A DNA stretch of 64,000 nucleotides. Origin: Geodermatophilus obscurus (GTDB lineage: Bacteria > Actinomycetota > Actinomycetes > Mycobacteriales > Geodermatophilaceae). Under the pieces are notes generated by a model that saw only the letters and a list, made by a program, of their open reading frames with translations, did no database searches and was not told where the DNA came from. The position numbers were made by a program, and so were the translations under genes. Each line of letters starts with the position of its first letter. The first letter of the stretch is position 1. The DNA is taken from contig NZ_FRDM01000003.1 of assembly GCF_900143215.1 (NCBI RefSeq), positions 62,001 to 126,000 on the forward strand. The letters run 5' to 3'. This document shows, in pieces, positions 62,288-64,000 of the stretch.

Positions 62288-62300
62288 AATCGACGACACG

Positions 62301-62345
62301 CCCCTGGGGAACAGTCCCCTGGGGAACAGTCAGAGGGGAACGGTC
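62301..62345. repeat. 15-bp tandem repeat, two exact copies and one degenerate
   Basis: CCCCTGGGGAACAGT at 62301-62315 and 62316-62330, then a degenerate third copy CAGAGGGGAACGGTC at 62331-62345 that reaches the stop codon of the aldehyde dehydrogenase gene. CCCCTGGGG is itself a palindrome. Confidence 0.85.
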
Positions 62346-63873
62346 AGATGGAGAACTCCACCCCCTGGGCGAGGGGCAGCTCGCCGGAGTAGTTGATCGT
62401 GTTGGTGGCCCGCCGCATGTAGCTGCGCCACGCGTCGGAGCCGGACTCCCGGCCGCCGCCGGTGTGCTTCTCACCGCCGAAGGCCCCGCCGATCTCCGCG
62501 CCGGAGGTGCCGATGTTGACGTTGGCGATGCCGCAGTCCGAGCCGTCGGCGGCCAGGAAGCGCTCGGCCTCGGCCTGGTCGCTGGTGAAGATGCTCGACG
62601 ACAGGCCCTGGGGGACGTCGTTGTTCAGCGCGATGGCCTCCTCCAGCGTGCGGTAGGGCAGCAGGTAGAGGATCGGCGCGAACGTCTCCTGCCGCACGAT
62701 GTCGGTCTGCTCGGGCATCCGCACGATCGCCGGCTCGGCGTAGTAGGCGGCGGGCGCCTCGTCCTCGAAGCGGCGGCCGCCGCCGACGACCAGCTCGCCG
62801 CCCTGCTGCTGCGCGGCCTGCAGCGCGTCCTGCATCGACTTGAAGGCGGCGTCGTGGATCAACGGGCCGACCAGCGTGCCCGCGGCGATCGGCGAGCCGA
62901 TGGGCAGCCGGCGGTAGACGGCGGCGAGCCGTTCGGTGAGCTGGTCCACCACGTCGACGTGCGCGATGACCCGCCGCATGGTGGTGCAGCGCTGGCCGGC
63001 GGTGCCGGCCGCGGAGAACACGATGCCGCGGGTGGTGAGGTCCAGGTCGGCCGACGGCGTCACGATCGCGGCGTTGTTGCCGCCGAGCTCCAACAGCGAG
63101 CGGCCGAAGCGGTCGGCCACCCGCGGCCCGACGGCGCGGCCCATCCGGGTCGACCCGGTGGCGCTGAGCAGCGCGACACCCGGGTGGCCGACCAGGGCCT
63201 CGCCGACGTCGGGGCCGCCGACGACCACCTGGCCGAGGTCGGCCGGGGCTCCGGTCTCGGCGATCGCGCGGTCGAGCAGGGCGGCGGACGCCAGGGCGGA
63301 CAACGGCGCCAGCTCCGAGGGCTTCCACACCACCGGGTCCCCGCAGACCAGCGCGATCGCGGTGTTCCACGACCAGACGGCCACCGGGAAGTTGAAGGCG
63401 CTGATCACCCCGACGACGCCCAGCGGGTGCCAGGTCTCCATCAGCCGGTGGCCGGGGCGCTCGGAGCTGATCGTCTTCCCGTACAGCTGGCGGGACAGCC
63501 CGACGGCGAACTCGCAGATGTCGACCATCTCCTGGACCTCGCCCTCGGCCTCCGAGGTGGTCTTGCCGACCTCGAGGCTGACCAGGGTGCCGAGGTCGGC
63601 CTTGTGCTCCCGGAGCAGCTCGCCCAGGCGGCGCACCAGCTGTCCGCGGACCGGTGCGGGCACGGTCCGCCACTCGCGGAACGCCCGGCCCGCGCGGGAG
63701 ACCACGCCGTCGACGTCCGCCGCGTCCTGCCACCGGACGGAGGCGAGCGGGCGGCCGTTCACCGGGGAGGTGACGGGGCGGTCGCCGGCGAGCCGGTCCG
63801 GGTCGACACCGCAGCGGCCGGCGGCCTCCCGGGCCCGGCGGGCGAGGTCGTCGGCGGTGGGCAGGGTGGTCAC
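62344..63873 (-). CDS. aldehyde dehydrogenase, ALDH7 / L-piperidine-6-carboxylate dehydrogenase type
   Basis: A 509-residue NAD-dependent aldehyde dehydrogenase. The catalytic Cys is C296 in AGTAGQRCTTMRR, the general base E is in LELGGNNAAIV, and FNFPVAVWSWNTAIALVCGD is the ALDH7 pattern. Members oxidise aminoadipate semialdehyde in lysine degradation; a lysine 6-aminotransferase would be expected upstream beyond the window. GTG at 63873 has GAGGAG nine bases before. The C-terminal end FGGEKHTGGGRESGSDAW is typical. Confidence 0.9.
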   Translation of the reverse strand: MTTLPTADDLARRAREAAGRCGVDPDRLAGDRPVTSPVNGRPLASVRWQDAADVDGVVSRAGRAFREWRTVPAPVRGQLVRRLGELLREHKADLGTLVSLEVGKTTSEAEGEVQEMVDICEFAVGLSRQLYGKTISSERPGHRLMETWHPLGVVGVISAFNFPVAVWSWNTAIALVCGDPVVWKPSELAPLSALASAALLDRAIAETGAPADLGQVVVGGPDVGEALVGHPGVALLSATGSTRMGRAVGPRVADRFGRSLLELGGNNAAIVTPSADLDLTTRGIVFSAAGTAGQRCTTMRRVIAHVDVVDQLTERLAAVYRRLPIGSPIAAGTLVGPLIHDAAFKSMQDALQAAQQQGGELVVGGGRRFEDEAPAAYYAEPAIVRMPEQTDIVRQETFAPILYLLPYRTLEEAIALNNDVPQGLSSSIFTSDQAEAERFLAADGSDCGIANVNIGTSGAEIGGAFGGEKHTGGGRESGSDAWRSYMRRATNTINYSGELPLAQGVEFSI

Positions 63874-63948
63874 GGGGATCTCCTCGGGTCGGTGGTCGGC
63901 GATCGACGACCCCGTCCGGGGCACCGCCCCGAGTCTGCGCGGGGTGGG

Positions 63949-63963
63949 CAGGACGGGGTCCTG
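63949..63963 (-). terminator. hairpin of the recurring GC-rich element family
   Basis: CAGGAC-GGG-GTCCTG, a 6-bp stem with a 3-nt loop. It probably ends transcription of a minus-strand gene whose 3' end may begin near 63980, upstream of the aldehyde dehydrogenase. No protein can be assigned to the last 20 bp. Confidence 0.6.
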
Positions 63964-64000
63964 TCTCAGACGATGTTCAGTTCAGGACGTGCCGCTGCGC

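Overview
The window is about 74-76 % G+C and reads as chromosomal DNA of a high-GC actinomycete. RbpA, GarA, an FtsR-type MerR, a split Lnt/Ppm1 pair and general gene style suggest the Geodermatophilaceae (Blastococcus / Geodermatophilus / Modestobacter); the family is an inference, the phylum is well supported. No rRNA, tRNA, CRISPR array, transposase or integrase gene was seen.

The best landmark is a 28-bp Xer recombination site (dif) at 12294-12321, which marks the replication terminus. Two gene blocks on either side are neighbours of the terminus in Mycobacterium tuberculosis as well: rbpA/ppm1/lnt (Rv2050-Rv2051 region) at 3.7-7.3 kb, and pgsA2-DUF881-DUF1290-DUF881-gcvH-garA-ftsR-DUF151-merR-gcvP (Rv1822-Rv1832 region) at 22-31.8 kb. 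Right of dif most genes are on the minus strand, so they are transcribed toward dif, as expected of a replichore arm; left of it the strands are mixed.

Layout. 0-11.3 kb: lipid and envelope genes (PlsC-like acyltransferase, Lnt, Ppm1, FxsA), an amidohydrolase, RbpA with a SigR-type promoter, MFS transporter coupled to thymidine kinase, GDPD. 11.3-13.0 kb: accessory terminus DNA (lower-GC endonuclease VII gene whose stop codon lies inside dif, then a Phd/VapC module). 13-21.5 kb: VOC protein, M50 peptidase, GH65 plus HAD sugar-phosphate pair, PEBP protein, beta-lactamase-fold protein, CoaA. 21.5-34.3 kb: conserved glycine cleavage/GarA/envelope cluster and an EF-G paralogue. 34.3-45 kb: a patchier region with three probable single-base frameshifts, a small remnant gene, a diguanylate cyclase, a family A polymerase, a second VapBC module, SRPBCC, MBL-fold and acyl-CoA dehydrogenase genes. 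45-55 kb: PAS-GGDEF protein and a polyol uptake/oxidation operon (binding protein, two permeases, zinc dehydrogenase, ATPase, mannitol dehydrogenase) divergent from a SorC-family regulator. 55-64 kb: phosphofructokinase, KhtTU-like antiporter pair, universal stress protein, OhrR-like regulator, FAD oxidoreductase coupled to an XRE/DUF2975 pair, and an ALDH7-type dehydrogenase.

Noncoding structure is unusually rich. A 14-base motif with GTT...AAC arms occurs four times exactly and once with one mismatch, always intergenic or at a gene end, always in the same orientation, and only right of dif. A terminator-like hairpin family (GAGGAC-ggg-GTCCTC) recurs at several gene ends. Two intergenic regions hold short triple tandem repeats. 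Several clear operator palindromes precede toxin-antitoxin, polyol and XRE/DUF2975 operons.
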